Of a DNA stretch of 64,000 bases, positions 43,914 to 53,579 are shown in pieces. Position 1 is the stretch's first letter; each line of letters opens with the position of its first letter. A program made the position numbers and the translations under genes. The notes beneath the pieces are model-generated. The model ran no database searches, was not told the DNA's origin, and was given only the letters and a program-made list of their open reading frames with translations. The stretch comes from Haloglomus litoreum (lineage in GTDB: Archaea > Halobacteriota > Halobacteria > Halobacteriales > Haloarculaceae): NCBI RefSeq assembly GCF_029338515.1, contig NZ_CP119988.1:310001-374000 (forward strand), given 5' to 3'.

Positions 43914-44573
43914 ATGAGGAGCGCGACGTTCACCGTGACCTGGCCGAAGGAGTTCAGCCACCCCATCGACCACTACTTCCACGAGGCCGACGACGCCAGT
44001 CTCCAGTGTATCCGGTACGCGACGCCGAGTCCCGACGGGCAGTTCATCCAGTTCGTCGAGGTGAGCGGCGACCCGGGCCGGGCCCGCGAACTGCTCGAGG
44101 CGTGCCCCGAGGTCGTCGAGTACGCCGTGGTCGAGACGGCCGGCAACGCCATCGCGTACATGCAGTCCGAGGCGGGAACGCTGGCCGAGGCGTTGCTCCT
44201 GTCCGGAACCGAGCGGGAACTCATCGTCGACTGGCCGGTTCACTACCTCGACGACCGGTGGGGGCTTCGGGTGCGGCTGGCCGGCGACCTTGCGGCGATG
44301 CAGGCGAGTGCCGCGGACCTGCCCGACGAGGTCTCCTTCCAGCTCGAGCGCATCGGCCAGTTCCGGCCCGAGGGCGACGACTTCGGTAGCCCGCTCACCG
44401 ACCGGCAGCGCCAACTGCTCGCCGTCGCCGAGCGCGAGGGCTACTACAGCGTCCCTCGTGAGACGACACAGGCCGAGCTGGCCGAACTGCTCGACCTCGC
44501 GCCCGCCACGCTCAGCGAGCGGCTCCAGCGCATCGAGGCAAACCTCGCCCGTGGGTACCTGGAGTCGGGCTGA
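43914..44573 (+). CDS. Bacterio-opsin-activator-type HTH_10 regulator
   Basis: The 219-residue protein has a beta-rich N-terminal domain (about residues 1-150) and a C-terminal HTH_10 domain (about 162-212: LTDRQRQLLAVAEREGYYSV and then TTQAELAELLDLAPATLSER). HTH_10 regulators control catabolic and bop-type genes in haloarchaea. It lies 78 bases upstream of the GH3 glycosidase, in the same direction, and is its likely regulator. CTATACTA at 43853-43860 would give a short leader; the GGAG just before the ATG could act as a ribosome site. Confidence 0.85.
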   Translation: MRSATFTVTWPKEFSHPIDHYFHEADDASLQCIRYATPSPDGQFIQFVEVSGDPGRARELLEACPEVVEYAVVETAGNAIAYMQSEAGTLAEALLLSGTERELIVDWPVHYLDDRWGLRVRLAGDLAAMQASAADLPDEVSFQLERIGQFRPEGDDFGSPLTDRQRQLLAVAEREGYYSVPRETTQAELAELLDLAPATLSERLQRIEANLARGYLESG

Positions 44574-44651
44574 GGCGACTCCGGGACTAAAGTACCCCGA
44601 TGCACATCGGGGCCACGCTGAGGCGCCCGGAGTCGTACGTGTCCACCATCG

Positions 44652-47345
44652 ATGACGCACGACGAACCGGGGACGGTGGACGACGAACGGCGGGCGCCCG
44701 TGGAGGCGGGGCCGGCCGACGGAGGGAGCGAACAGGTGGGCGATGACGGGACGGGGATGGCACGGCGTGGCTTCCTGAGCGCCGCGGGCGGGAGCATCGC
44801 CGCGGCGGTCCTGGGCGCCGGCACCGCGGGGGCCGACCACGGGACCGACAGCGACGCCAGCACCGACCGCTCGCCCGAGGAACTGGTCGCGGCGATGACG
44901 CTCGACGAGAAGCTCAACCTCGTCAACCTCCCGTTCAACAACGACAGCATCGACCCCACGCCGCGGCTCGGCATCCCCGAGCTCGGTGCCACCGACGGAC
45001 CGCTGGGGGTCCGCCACGAGAACCAGAACCGGCCCGACGAGGAGGGCTGTATCGGGTTCGACGCCCAGCAGCCGGCGACGGCGTTCCCGGCACCCATCGC
45101 GCAGGCGTCGACGTTCGACCCCGGGCTGGTCCGGCAGTTCGGCCGCGCTGTCGCCCGCGAGGGGAAGGCGCTCAACCAGGAGATCTGGTTCGGACCGGGG
45201 ATGAACATCGTCCGGGTGCCGGAACTCGGGCGGGCGTTCGAGTACTACGGCGAGGACCCCTATCTCTCCTCGCGGATGGCGGTCGCCGCGGTCGAGGCCG
45301 CACAGGCGAACGGCCTCATCGCGACGGCGAAGCACTTCGTCGCCAACAACCAGGAGGGGAGCCCGCCCATCGACTCGCAGTGCGACACGCTGTTCGGGCC
45401 CACGTTCGTCGCACGGCGCAACGCCCGCCACTACGTGAACGCCGTCGTCGGCGAGCGGGCGCTCCGGGAGATCTACATGCCGGCGTTCCGCGCGGCCGTC
45501 GAGGAGGCCGACATCGGCGGCGTCATGTCGGCGTACAACCGCGTCAACGGCACCTACTGCGGCGAGCACCGCGACCTCCTGCTCGACACGCTGAAAGAGG
45601 AGTGGGGCTTCGAGGGGTTCGTCGTCTCCGACGCCGGCGGCTCGCGCCCACGGTCGGCGCAGAACGGCCTCGACGTGGAACTGCAGTTCGGCCCCGTCTT
45701 CGATTTCTTCGACGAGGCACTCAAGCGACAGGTCCAGACCGGCGTCGTCGAGGAGGCCACGCTCGACGACAAGGTCCTGCGGCTGCTCCGCCAGGTCGAC
45801 CGGATGGGCATCCTCGACGGCGACCGGCCGGGCGCGCCCCCGGCGGTGAACACGGACGAGCACCAGCGCCTCGCCCGCCGCATCGCCGCGGAGGGGACCG
45901 TCCTCCTGCAGAACGAGCCCGTGGCCGGCGACGACAACGGCGACGCGGCTGCCGACCCCGCCCTCCCGCTCGACCTCGACGCCATCGACCACGTCGCGGT
46001 CATCGGCCACCGGGCAGACGAGGCGAAGCTCGGTGGCGGCGGCTCCTCGAACGTGACGCCGCCGTACTCGGTCAGCCCACTCGAGGCCGTCCGGGAGTAC
46101 GTCGACGACCGCGCCGAGGTGTCGTTCGAGCGCGGGCAGGACTCGACCGCCGCGGCCGCCGACCTCGCCGTCGAGGCCGACGTGGCACTCGTCTTCGGGA
46201 ACGGGAGTTCGACGGAGGGGACCGACCGCAACGATATCCAGCTCAACGGCAACCAGAACGCGCTCGTCGCCGACGTCGCCGCGGCGAACGACCACACGGT
46301 CGTCGTGCTGAACACCGGCGGTCCCGTGACGATGCCGTGGATCGACGACGTGCCTGCCGTCCTGCAGATGTGGTACCCCGGGATGGAGGACGGCCACGCG
46401 GCGACGGACGTGCTGTTCGACGAGGTGGCGCCCGGCGGAAAGCTCCCGGTCACCTTCGGGAAGGAGCGGGGTGACTACCCTGCGAGCGAGCAGCAGCAGT
46501 ATCCCGGTATCGCTGGCCGCGCCGAGTACACCGAGGGGGTCTTCGTCGGCTACCGCTACTTCGACGACCGGGCCAACGAACCGCTGTTCCCGTTCGGACA
46601 CGGGCTCTCGTACACCGAGTTCGCGTACTCGGACCTCCGGGTCGAGGCAGAGGGACCGACCGAGGCGACCGTCGAGGTGACCGTCGAGAACGTCGGCGAC
46701 CACGCCGGGACGGAGGTCCCGCAGGTGTACGTCCACGACCAGGGGGCGAGCGTCCCGCGGCCGCCGAAGGAGCTGAAGGCGTTCGAGAAGGTCGAACTCG
46801 CTCCTGGCGAGTCGACCACCGTGGCCTTCGCCCTCGACGCGGACGCCTTCTCCTACTACGACGACCGCGACGCCGACGACTGGGTCGTCGAGCCGGGCTT
46901 CTTCAGCATCCTCGTCGGCTCCTCCTCGCGGGACATCCGGGCGGTCGAGCCCATCCACCTGTCGGGCGACGGCCTCACGACGCTCTCGCCGACGGTCACG
47001 CGCACCGACGACGGCTCGGTGTTCACGGGTGGCGCGACCAATCAGGTCGAACTCGACGTCGAGGCCGACCGGTCGCTGCTGGTCCGGGACCGCATCCCCG
47101 TCGACTGGACGGTCGTCGGTGGCGATGTCTCCGTCGAGCAACTCGGCGACCGGAAACTGGTGCAGTTCGACGGGCGCCACGCGGACGGGACGCTGTCGTA
47201 CTTCGTGGAGGCACCGAGCGGCGAGAACGAGTCCGAATCCGCGGCGTTCGGCCCCGTGGAGGTCTCGCTCGATGGCGAGTCGTGGACACCGGTCGCGGGG
47301 TCCGGTGACGAGACCCTCGTCGTCGGGGCGGACGGGCCGTTCTGA
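44652..47345 (+). CDS. Exported glycoside hydrolase family 3 (beta-glucosidase-like)
   Basis: The 897-residue protein has a Tat signal: MARRGFLSAAGGSIAAAVLG at residues 36-55, so the true start may be the in-frame ATG at 44757. The catalytic (alpha/beta)8 domain runs from about 75 to 400, with GPGMNIVRVPELGRAFEYYG, KHFV at 228-231 and the nucleophile Asp327 in VVSDAGG (the usual Trp is replaced). The second domain has GGGGSSNVTP and FGNGSS, and a fibronectin III-like domain follows from about 665. The last 100 residues form an additional beta domain. It is predicted to release glucose from oligosaccharides outside the cell. Confidence 0.92.
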   Translation: MTHDEPGTVDDERRAPVEAGPADGGSEQVGDDGTGMARRGFLSAAGGSIAAAVLGAGTAGADHGTDSDASTDRSPEELVAAMTLDEKLNLVNLPFNNDSIDPTPRLGIPELGATDGPLGVRHENQNRPDEEGCIGFDAQQPATAFPAPIAQASTFDPGLVRQFGRAVAREGKALNQEIWFGPGMNIVRVPELGRAFEYYGEDPYLSSRMAVAAVEAAQANGLIATAKHFVANNQEGSPPIDSQCDTLFGPTFVARRNARHYVNAVVGERALREIYMPAFRAAVEEADIGGVMSAYNRVNGTYCGEHRDLLLDTLKEEWGFEGFVVSDAGGSRPRSAQNGLDVELQFGPVFDFFDEALKRQVQTGVVEEATLDDKVLRLLRQVDRMGILDGDRPGAPPAVNTDEHQRLARRIAAEGTVLLQNEPVAGDDNGDAAADPALPLDLDAIDHVAVIGHRADEAKLGGGGSSNVTPPYSVSPLEAVREYVDDRAEVSFERGQDSTAAAADLAVEADVALVFGNGSSTEGTDRNDIQLNGNQNALVADVAAANDHTVVVLNTGGPVTMPWIDDVPAVLQMWYPGMEDGHAATDVLFDEVAPGGKLPVTFGKERGDYPASEQQQYPGIAGRAEYTEGVFVGYRYFDDRANEPLFPFGHGLSYTEFAYSDLRVEAEGPTEATVEVTVENVGDHAGTEVPQVYVHDQGASVPRPPKELKAFEKVELAPGESTTVAFALDADAFSYYDDRDADDWVVEPGFFSILVGSSSRDIRAVEPIHLSGDGLTTLSPTVTRTDDGSVFTGGATNQVELDVEADRSLLVRDRIPVDWTVVGGDVSVEQLGDRKLVQFDGRHADGTLSYFVEAPSGENESESAAFGPVEVSLDGESWTPVAGSGDETLVVGADGPF

Positions 47346-47445
47346 GCGGTGGGGCGGATGGACCCCGGGTCGCCGTGGCGGTTCCCGCCGTCGCAACGGT
47401 CGCCGGACACGTCACCTTCTTGCCCCGACTCCGTGACCCGCCGGC

Positions 47446-47826
47446 ATGAGCAGCGACGACTCGAGTCCATCGCTCGGCGCGACCGTGGGCAAACTCCTCA
47501 CGGGTGGCATCTTCGGTGGTGACCTCCCGGGGAACATGGACCGCGGGCTCTACACGACGACCCGACTGGCCGTCGAGGACGGCGTCGGTGAACTGCTGGG
47601 CCCCATCGCCGTCTGGATCATCGTCGGCGTCACCTTCGTCATCGGCATCGAGTTCGTCGCCGTCGGGGCCATCATCATGGGTGTTCCCAACGTCGGCTTC
47701 CTCATCTTCGGGGCCGGCGTGACCGCCATCCTCGGGGCCGCGCTCGCGGCCGGCTACCTCGTGCTGTACGCCCAGCAGGACGGGTCGGAGGTCGGGGAGG
47801 AGGGAGCGTCCCGGTCGGAGGAGTGA
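47446..47826 (+). CDS. Small membrane protein, function unknown
   Basis: The 126-residue protein has a hydrophilic N-terminal 55 residues with LYTTTRLAVEDGVGELLGP, then two helices (about 58-80 and 82-108). A short acidic tail follows. I do not recognise a family. It sits between the GH3 gene and the convergent PhoD gene, and nothing in it suggests a role in sugar use. Confidence 0.65.
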   Translation: MSSDDSSPSLGATVGKLLTGGIFGGDLPGNMDRGLYTTTRLAVEDGVGELLGPIAVWIIVGVTFVIGIEFVAVGAIIMGVPNVGFLIFGAGVTAILGAALAAGYLVLYAQQDGSEVGEEGASRSEE

Positions 47827-47892
47827 TCACGAGAAACTGCGCAATCCAGCGTATTATTGCCGAAAAGTCCAGTCCTACGCACAATCTAGAAA

Positions 47893-49707
47893 TCATTCGT
47901 CGTACTCGTCGCTCACGTCGATAAGTTCGACCTCGCCGTCGGGGACGCGGTAGGCCGCGATGACCTCGCGTTCGGCGGCCATCGAGTTCTCGTGCTTGTC
48001 GACGCTGTAGGCGACGTACGTACACGCGTCGCGGGTGAACTCGACGACGGAGTAGCCCCAGTGGTGCGAGTCGAAGAACTCCAGGTGCGGGTTCTGGGCC
48101 GTGACGAACCGCCGGAGGAGCGGTTCCGTGATGCGGCCGACGAGTCCGTCGGTCATCCCCAGCGCTTCGGCGACGTTGAGGCTCGTGACGGCCGGCGTCA
48201 TGAACTCGACGCCGACGCGCTCGCCGGGGTCGAACAGCCGCTCGGTGATGGGGCCGCCGTACTCGGTCTTCTTGTAGCCCGCGATGTAGCAGTGCATGTC
48301 GCCCGTGAGGGTGACGAAGTTGCGCGGCGAGAACTCCTGCAGCTTGTCCTTGATGTAGCGGCGCTCGCGGGTGTAGCCGTCCCAGCCGCCCTGCACGGGG
48401 AAGACCGACGCACGACCCACACCCAGCCGGAACGGGATGGTGAGTACCTCGTCGGACCAGACGGTCCACCGCGCGTTCGAGTCCCGAATCTGCGCGGTGA
48501 ACCACGCGAGCTGGTCCTCGCCGAGCATCGTCCGGCCGGGGGGTTCGTTCTCCGGTCGGCAGTTCGTCGCCGTCGGCAACGCGTCGCGCGGCGGGTCCCG
48601 GTAGAGGCGCTCGTCGGTCATCACGAGCTTCAGGAGGTCGCCGAACTCGAACGAGCGCCAGAGCTGGAAGCGGTCCTGCAGCGACTCGGCCTCGGGGTCG
48701 TACCCCAGTCGTGCGGGGACGAACTCCCACCAGGCGTGGATGGCGTCCGCCGTCAGGCTCGTCATGAACTCGGGGTCCTCGCCGCGCGGGTGGTCGGCCT
48801 TGGGAGCGTCGGTTTCCGGGTCCCAGTAGATGTCGTTGGCGATCTCGTGGTCGTCCCAGGCGGCGATGAGGGTGTGTTCCTCCAGCGCGCGCTGGAGGAA
48901 CCGGTCCGAGCGGTAGGTGCGGTAGATGTAGCGGTAGTCCGCCAGGTCCTGCACCCGGTCCTCGCCGCTGGGGAGGTCGATGTCCCGGTCGTCGTACGAG
49001 CGGCTGTCGAGGCCCTTGAACTCGCCCGCGCCGGACTCGTAGATGAAGTCGCCGACGTGGATGAGGAAGTCCAGGTCCTCCTCGGCGACGTAGCCGAGTG
49101 CGGGGTAGTAGCCGTTGAGGTAGTTCTGGCAGGCGAGGACGCCGAACCGGAGCGAGTCGGGGGAGGCGTCCGGTTCCGGGAGCGTGTGGCAGGTCCCGAC
49201 GCGCGAGGCGACGCCGTCGTAGACGAAGCGGTAGCGGTACTCGGTGTTCGGGTCGAGCGCGCCGTCGACGTCCACCTTGACGACGTGGTCGTGGGCACGG
49301 ATGCGGTCGGTGTCGTCGACGACGCCACGGTAGACCGACTCGGAGAAGTCGTCGTGGGCGACCTCGACGCCGAGCGGCTCGTCCGGGTCGAACGCGTCCG
49401 GCGCGAGCCGGGTCCAGAGGATGACGCCCTCGGCCGTCGGGCCGCCGGAGGCGACCGACTGGGGGAAGACGGCGTCCGGGTCCCGGTCGTCGTCGTCGTC
49501 GACGAAGACCGCCTCGCGCTCGGGCGAGTGGGGCTGTTGACTCAGGAGGAGGTCCTCGTTCGAGAGGAGCGACGCGAGTTCGGCGTGTCCGTCCGGGCGC
49601 TCGGCGTCGTCGTGTGGTGCGGCGTCCGGGTCCGGTGTGGGCGTGTCCGTCTCGATGGTTCCGGTTCCGGCATCACCGTCGGTCTCGGCGTCGGCCCCCT
49701 GTTCCAT
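47893..49707 (-). CDS. phoD: PhoD-type alkaline phosphatase/phosphodiesterase
   Basis: The 604-residue protein has the PhoD N-terminal domain (PQSVASGGPTAEGVILWTRL at about residues 82-101), and the metal site in CQNYLNGYYPALGYVAEEDL, HVGDFIYESG and AAWDDHEIANDIY. GDMHCYIAGYKKTEYGGPIT follows with the late His. It hydrolyses phosphomono- or diesters, usually with Ca2+/Fe. The N-terminus is 60 acidic residues with no Tat signal visible, unlike many PhoD proteins that are exported. It might lack export or begin further upstream. Confidence 0.88.
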   Translation of the reverse strand: MEQGADAETDGDAGTGTIETDTPTPDPDAAPHDDAERPDGHAELASLLSNEDLLLSQQPHSPEREAVFVDDDDDRDPDAVFPQSVASGGPTAEGVILWTRLAPDAFDPDEPLGVEVAHDDFSESVYRGVVDDTDRIRAHDHVVKVDVDGALDPNTEYRYRFVYDGVASRVGTCHTLPEPDASPDSLRFGVLACQNYLNGYYPALGYVAEEDLDFLIHVGDFIYESGAGEFKGLDSRSYDDRDIDLPSGEDRVQDLADYRYIYRTYRSDRFLQRALEEHTLIAAWDDHEIANDIYWDPETDAPKADHPRGEDPEFMTSLTADAIHAWWEFVPARLGYDPEAESLQDRFQLWRSFEFGDLLKLVMTDERLYRDPPRDALPTATNCRPENEPPGRTMLGEDQLAWFTAQIRDSNARWTVWSDEVLTIPFRLGVGRASVFPVQGGWDGYTRERRYIKDKLQEFSPRNFVTLTGDMHCYIAGYKKTEYGGPITERLFDPGERVGVEFMTPAVTSLNVAEALGMTDGLVGRITEPLLRRFVTAQNPHLEFFDSHHWGYSVVEFTRDACTYVAYSVDKHENSMAAEREVIAAYRVPDGEVELIDVSDEYDE

Positions 49708-49931
49708 CGACCATCGTTACGCGGGGACGTGGTTTGGCGCTTGTGGCACCCGTAGCGACGCTCGGCCGCTGCGCTCCCCGGGATTGAAATCGGATGCCGG
49801 GACCACTTCCCGCGTGCCCTGACGAGCCACCCCCGGACCGCCGACCCGACGCGGGACATACCGTCCCGCCCGGTTCGACCAGCGCGGCGCACGGTCCGGG
49901 GTCGCGGTCGCGCCGCCTGTTCGCCACCGGC

Positions 49932-52475
49932 TCACTCGGCCACGTCCGGCGTCGCCGGTTCCAGCCGTGAGAGCCGCATCGCGTTGCCCGTCACGCCGAG
50001 CGTCATCCCGGCGTCGCCCACCAGCACCGCGGCCGCGACGCCAACGACGCCCAGCGGGACCCCGACCGCCAGCAGCGCCTTCACCCCGAGGCTGGCGTAG
50101 ATGTTGCTCCGGATGACGCCCTCGGCGTCACGCGACAGCTCGTAGAGGTACGGCAGCCGCGTCAGGTCGTCACCCAGCAGGGCGATGTCGGCGGCCTCGA
50201 TGGCGGCGTCGGTCCCCGCGGCGCCCATCGCCACGCCGACCGTCGCGGCCGCCAGCGCCGGCGCGTCGTTGACGCCGTCACCGACCATCGCCACGCCACC
50301 CTCGTACTCGTCCTCGAGGGCGGCGACGGCCTCGGCCTTCTCCTCCGGCAGGAGGCCGGCGCGGTAGTCGTCGACGCCGACCTGTTCGGCGACGGCGCGG
50401 GCGGTCCCCTCGTTGTCGCCGGTCAGCATCACGACCGAGAGCCCCATCGATTGCAGCCGGTCGACCGTCCACGCGGCCGTCGGCCGGACGGTGTCCGCGA
50501 CGGCGATGACCCCCTCGAGTTCCTCCTCCCGGCCGACGAGCACGACCGTCTTCCCCTCCGCCTGGAGCCGCGGGATCGTCTCGTCGGCGAGGTCGAGACA
50601 GCCCTGTCGATCACAGAGCGAGCGCACGTCATCCGGCACGGCCTCGCGCGCGTCACCGACGACGTGGGCGTGCCCGAGGTCGAACCCCAGCTCCTCGAAC
50701 AGGTCCGGCGTGCCGGCGTAGTGGGGGGTCCCGTCGAGCGATGCACGGACGCCCTTGCCCGTCAGGCTCTCGAAGCCCGACACCTCGCGATCCGTCGCCG
50801 TCGTCGCCCCCCGGCCCTCGGCGTGGGCGACGATGGCCTCGCCGACGGGGTGCTCGCTGCGGGCTTCGAGGCCGCGGGCACAGCGGAGCACGTCCGTCTC
50901 GGTGTGGTCGCCCAGCGGGACCACGTCCGTGACGGCCAGTTCGCCCGTCGTCAGCGTCCCGGTCTTGTCGACCGCGACGGCACCCACCCCGCCCATCGCC
51001 TCGAGGTGGTCGCCACCCTTCACGAGGACGCCGTTGCGCGCGGCAGCCGTGATGCCCGAGACCACCGAGACGGGCGTCGAGATGACGAACGCGCACGGGC
51101 ACGCGAGCACGAGCAGCGTGATGCCGTTGACGAACCACTCGACCGGCGGCGCGCCGAAGACGAGCGGCGGCACCGCCGCCACGAGGACGGCGATGGCCAC
51201 CATCACCGGCGTGTAGTAGCCCGCGAACCGTTCGACGAACTGCTCGCGCTCCGTGCGATTGGCGTCGGCGTCCGCGACGAGGTCGGCGACCTTCGCGAGC
51301 GTGCTCTCGCCACTCGGGGCGGTCACCTCCACCTCCAGGTAGCCGGACTCGTTGAGCGTCCCGGCGTACACCTCGTCACCCGCGGTCTTGTCGACGGGGA
51401 CGGACTCGCCAGTGATGGGGGCCTCGTTGACGGCGCTGTCGCCCTCGCGGACGACGCCGTCGGCCGGGAGCTTCTCGCCCGGCCGGACGACCACCGTCTC
51501 GCCGACCGCCAGTTCGTCGACTGGGACGGTCCGCTCCTCGCCGTCCCGGAGGACCGTCGCCTCCTCGGGCGAGAGGTCCAGCAGCTCCTGCACGGAGCCC
51601 CGCGTGCGGTCCATCGCGTACCGCTCCAGCAGCTCCGCGACGCTGAACAGCGTCGCCAGCGTCGCCGCCTCGACGTACAGGTGCGCCCCGGAGACGAGGC
51701 TCGCGAGGATGGCGCTCACGATGGCCGTCGACATCAGGAAGTCGATGTCGAGGTTCAGGTTCCGCGCCGAGTAGTAGCCGTTCCGGAGGATGGCCTGCCC
51801 GCCCGTGGCGACGGCGCCGAGGAACAGGAGGTCCGCGACGGCGAACGGCACCGGCCCCGAGACGACGGTCGCGTTCAGCCCGGGGACGAGGAACTGCGCG
51901 GCCAGTCCCGCCGCGAGCAGTACGGCCGCGACGCCGGTCAGCTTCGCCCGCCGGCTCCGCCAGACCGGCTCGCGCGCTGCCGGCCCGGTGTCGCCCTCCC
52001 TATCGACCTCCTCGCCCGTGACGGGGTAGCCGGCACCCTCGATGGCCGCTCGGAGTTCGTCGGGCGTCGTCTCGTCCCCGAAGGTCACCCGAACACGGCC
52101 GGCGGTCGGCCGCGTGTCGATGTCCCGGACACCGTCGACGTCCGACAGGGCGTTCTCCACCTTCCCGGCGCAGGAGGCACAGTCCATCTCCGGGACCTGG
52201 AACTCCGCGGTCCGCTCGTCGCCGTCCGCGACCGCGTAGCCGGCGGCCTCGACGCGCTCGCTCACGTCCTGGCGTGACACGTCGCCGCCCACGACCAGTC
52301 GGCCGGTCGTCGGCCGGGTCTCGATGCGGTCCGCGCCCTCCAGCCCTTCGACGCTCCGCTCGACCTTGGTCGCACACGACGCACAGTCCATGTCCGGCAC
52401 GTCGAGTTCGACCTCGGCGTCGGCATCGCCGTCCGACCCACGTGAGTCGGCTCGGGCGTCGCTCGGGTCGCTCAT
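49932..52475 (-). CDS. zntA: Zn/Cd-type heavy-metal P1B-ATPase with two HMA domains
   Basis: The 847-residue protein has two heavy-metal-binding domains with MDCASCATK (Cys31, Cys34) and MDCASCAGK (Cys99, Cys102), then the membrane part. The CPC motif (459-461) is followed by AFVISTPVSV, the P1B-2 (Zn2+/Cd2+/Pb2+) pattern rather than the Cu pattern. The phosphorylated Asp is at 503 in DKTGT, and GDGVNDAPALA is near the C-terminus. It exports toxic divalent metals. A CTAATAA box (52500-52506) on the minus strand supports the ATG at 52475, and a palindrome at 52545-52559 lies upstream of it. Confidence 0.9.
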   Translation of the reverse strand: MSDPSDARADSRGSDGDADAEVELDVPDMDCASCATKVERSVEGLEGADRIETRPTTGRLVVGGDVSRQDVSERVEAAGYAVADGDERTAEFQVPEMDCASCAGKVENALSDVDGVRDIDTRPTAGRVRVTFGDETTPDELRAAIEGAGYPVTGEEVDREGDTGPAAREPVWRSRRAKLTGVAAVLLAAGLAAQFLVPGLNATVVSGPVPFAVADLLFLGAVATGGQAILRNGYYSARNLNLDIDFLMSTAIVSAILASLVSGAHLYVEAATLATLFSVAELLERYAMDRTRGSVQELLDLSPEEATVLRDGEERTVPVDELAVGETVVVRPGEKLPADGVVREGDSAVNEAPITGESVPVDKTAGDEVYAGTLNESGYLEVEVTAPSGESTLAKVADLVADADANRTEREQFVERFAGYYTPVMVAIAVLVAAVPPLVFGAPPVEWFVNGITLLVLACPCAFVISTPVSVVSGITAAARNGVLVKGGDHLEAMGGVGAVAVDKTGTLTTGELAVTDVVPLGDHTETDVLRCARGLEARSEHPVGEAIVAHAEGRGATTATDREVSGFESLTGKGVRASLDGTPHYAGTPDLFEELGFDLGHAHVVGDAREAVPDDVRSLCDRQGCLDLADETIPRLQAEGKTVVLVGREEELEGVIAVADTVRPTAAWTVDRLQSMGLSVVMLTGDNEGTARAVAEQVGVDDYRAGLLPEEKAEAVAALEDEYEGGVAMVGDGVNDAPALAAATVGVAMGAAGTDAAIEAADIALLGDDLTRLPYLYELSRDAEGVIRSNIYASLGVKALLAVGVPLGVVGVAAAVLVGDAGMTLGVTGNAMRLSRLEPATPDVAE

Positions 52476-52499
52476 TACCGGGAGATGGTCGCTCCAGAG

Positions 52500-52506
52500 T
52501 TATTAG
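52500..52506 (-). promoter_or_regulatory. TATA-like box of the metal ATPase gene
   Basis: CTAATAA on the minus strand is 25-31 nt upstream of the ATG at 52475. Confidence 0.45.
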
Positions 52507-52544
52507 CTCTGCTGATAATGGGTGGGGTGAAATGACCACACCTT

Positions 52545-52559
52545 GGCAATGATATTGCC
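52545..52559. promoter_or_regulatory. Palindrome upstream of the metal ATPase gene
   Basis: GGCAAT-GAT-ATTGCC is a perfect inverted repeat of six-base arms with a three-base centre. It lies about 40-55 bases upstream of the TATA-like box of the ATPase gene and 25 bases after the crotonase stop. Position and shape fit a binding site for a metal-responsive regulator. No such gene is in view. Confidence 0.45.
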
Positions 52560-52583
52560 CTGGGTTGTTAAATCGGCGTGCCC

Positions 52584-53372
52584 TCACTCCCTGTCGGGGT
52601 CCTCGATACCGGCGCCGCTGCGCCCCTCACCGCCCGCGAACCGCTCCGCGCCGGCCTCGGCGGTCCGGAGGACGCGCGACCCGTGCCACCCCTCTAGCCC
52701 GAGGCCCTGCTGGAGCGGCGTCCCGATGCCGTCGTACACCGCATCGCGGTCCGAGAGCATCGTGTCCTGCGGGAAGCTTGCCAGTTGCTTGCCCAGTTCC
52801 ACTGCCCGCTCCAGCGCCGCGCCCTCGTCGGCGAGTCGCGTCGCGAGGCCCCACCGCTCGGCCGTCTCGGCGTCGACCGCACGGCCCGTGAGGATCATGT
52901 CCAGCGCGCGGCCGAGGCCGACGATGCGGGGCAGCCGTTGCGTGCCACCGTCGACGAGCGGCACGCCGAAGCGCCGCTCGAAACAGCCGAACGTCGCCCC
53001 CTTCGCCGCGACCCGGATGTCACACCAGCACGCCATCTCGATGCCGCCCGCGACGCAGTGGCCCTCGACGGCGGCGATGACGGGCACCTCACAGCGCGTC
53101 CGGGTGAACCCGAGCCACCCCTCCGGCGAGTCCTCCAGGTCCATCGCTTTCAGGTCCGCGCCGGCCGAGAAGGTCCCCTCGCTGCCGGTGAGGACCGCCA
53201 CCTTGGCGTCGGTCTCCTCGACGCGGGTGAACGCGTCCAGCAGCAACTGGCTGGTCTCGTAGTCGATGGCGTTGCGCCGCTCCGGCCGGTCGATCGTGAT
53301 GACGGCGACCGGTCCGTCCCGCTCGTAGTGGACCGGCCCGTCCGTGCCCGTCAGGTCGTGGTCGTCGCTCAC
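52584..53372 (-). CDS. Enoyl-CoA hydratase/isomerase family protein
   Basis: The 262-residue crotonase-fold protein has the CoA-binding FSAGADLKAMD (about residues 67-77) and the oxyanion segment VEGHCVAGGIEMACWCDIRV, followed by CFERRFGVPLVDGGTQRLPR. The Glu of the second segment (in GGIEMA) and the position-164-type acidic site (here in PLVDGG, not Glu) differ from true enoyl-CoA hydratase. It may be an isomerase, hydrolase or a hydratase with modified chemistry. GTTAAC about 25-30 nt upstream on the minus strand is a possible box. Confidence 0.88.
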   Translation of the reverse strand: MSDDHDLTGTDGPVHYERDGPVAVITIDRPERRNAIDYETSQLLLDAFTRVEETDAKVAVLTGSEGTFSAGADLKAMDLEDSPEGWLGFTRTRCEVPVIAAVEGHCVAGGIEMACWCDIRVAAKGATFGCFERRFGVPLVDGGTQRLPRIVGLGRALDMILTGRAVDAETAERWGLATRLADEGAALERAVELGKQLASFPQDTMLSDRDAVYDGIGTPLQQGLGLEGWHGSRVLRTAEAGAERFAGGEGRSGAGIEDPDRE

Positions 53373-53579
53373 GCGCCGGGGGACGGTGCCGGGGGTGTTA
53401 ACTCCGGCGTGGGGCGCGGCCGTTGCACGGCCCGTGGTACGTTGGTCTCAGACTGGGCAAATTAATCAAATAACTTGGTTATACACTTGCTATCCTTCGA
53501 TAAGGTCTGGGGAATCGGGAGTGTTCGACTTACTGGGCTCCGATCGGTGGCCGTTCTCTGCAACCGTGCTGGCTACGTG

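Noticed and set aside
43005-47396. A 1463-residue open frame on the minus strand
   Set aside because: It lies antisense to the USP, HTH_10 and GH3 genes, is rich in Arg and Val, and has no domain. It is a high-GC shadow of genes with clear motifs on the plus strand.
49708-49931. Possible small gene between phoD and the metal ATPase gene
   Set aside because: Short frames on the minus strand are Arg/Pro-rich and lack acidic bias. The stretch looks like a plain intergenic region with the phoD promoter.
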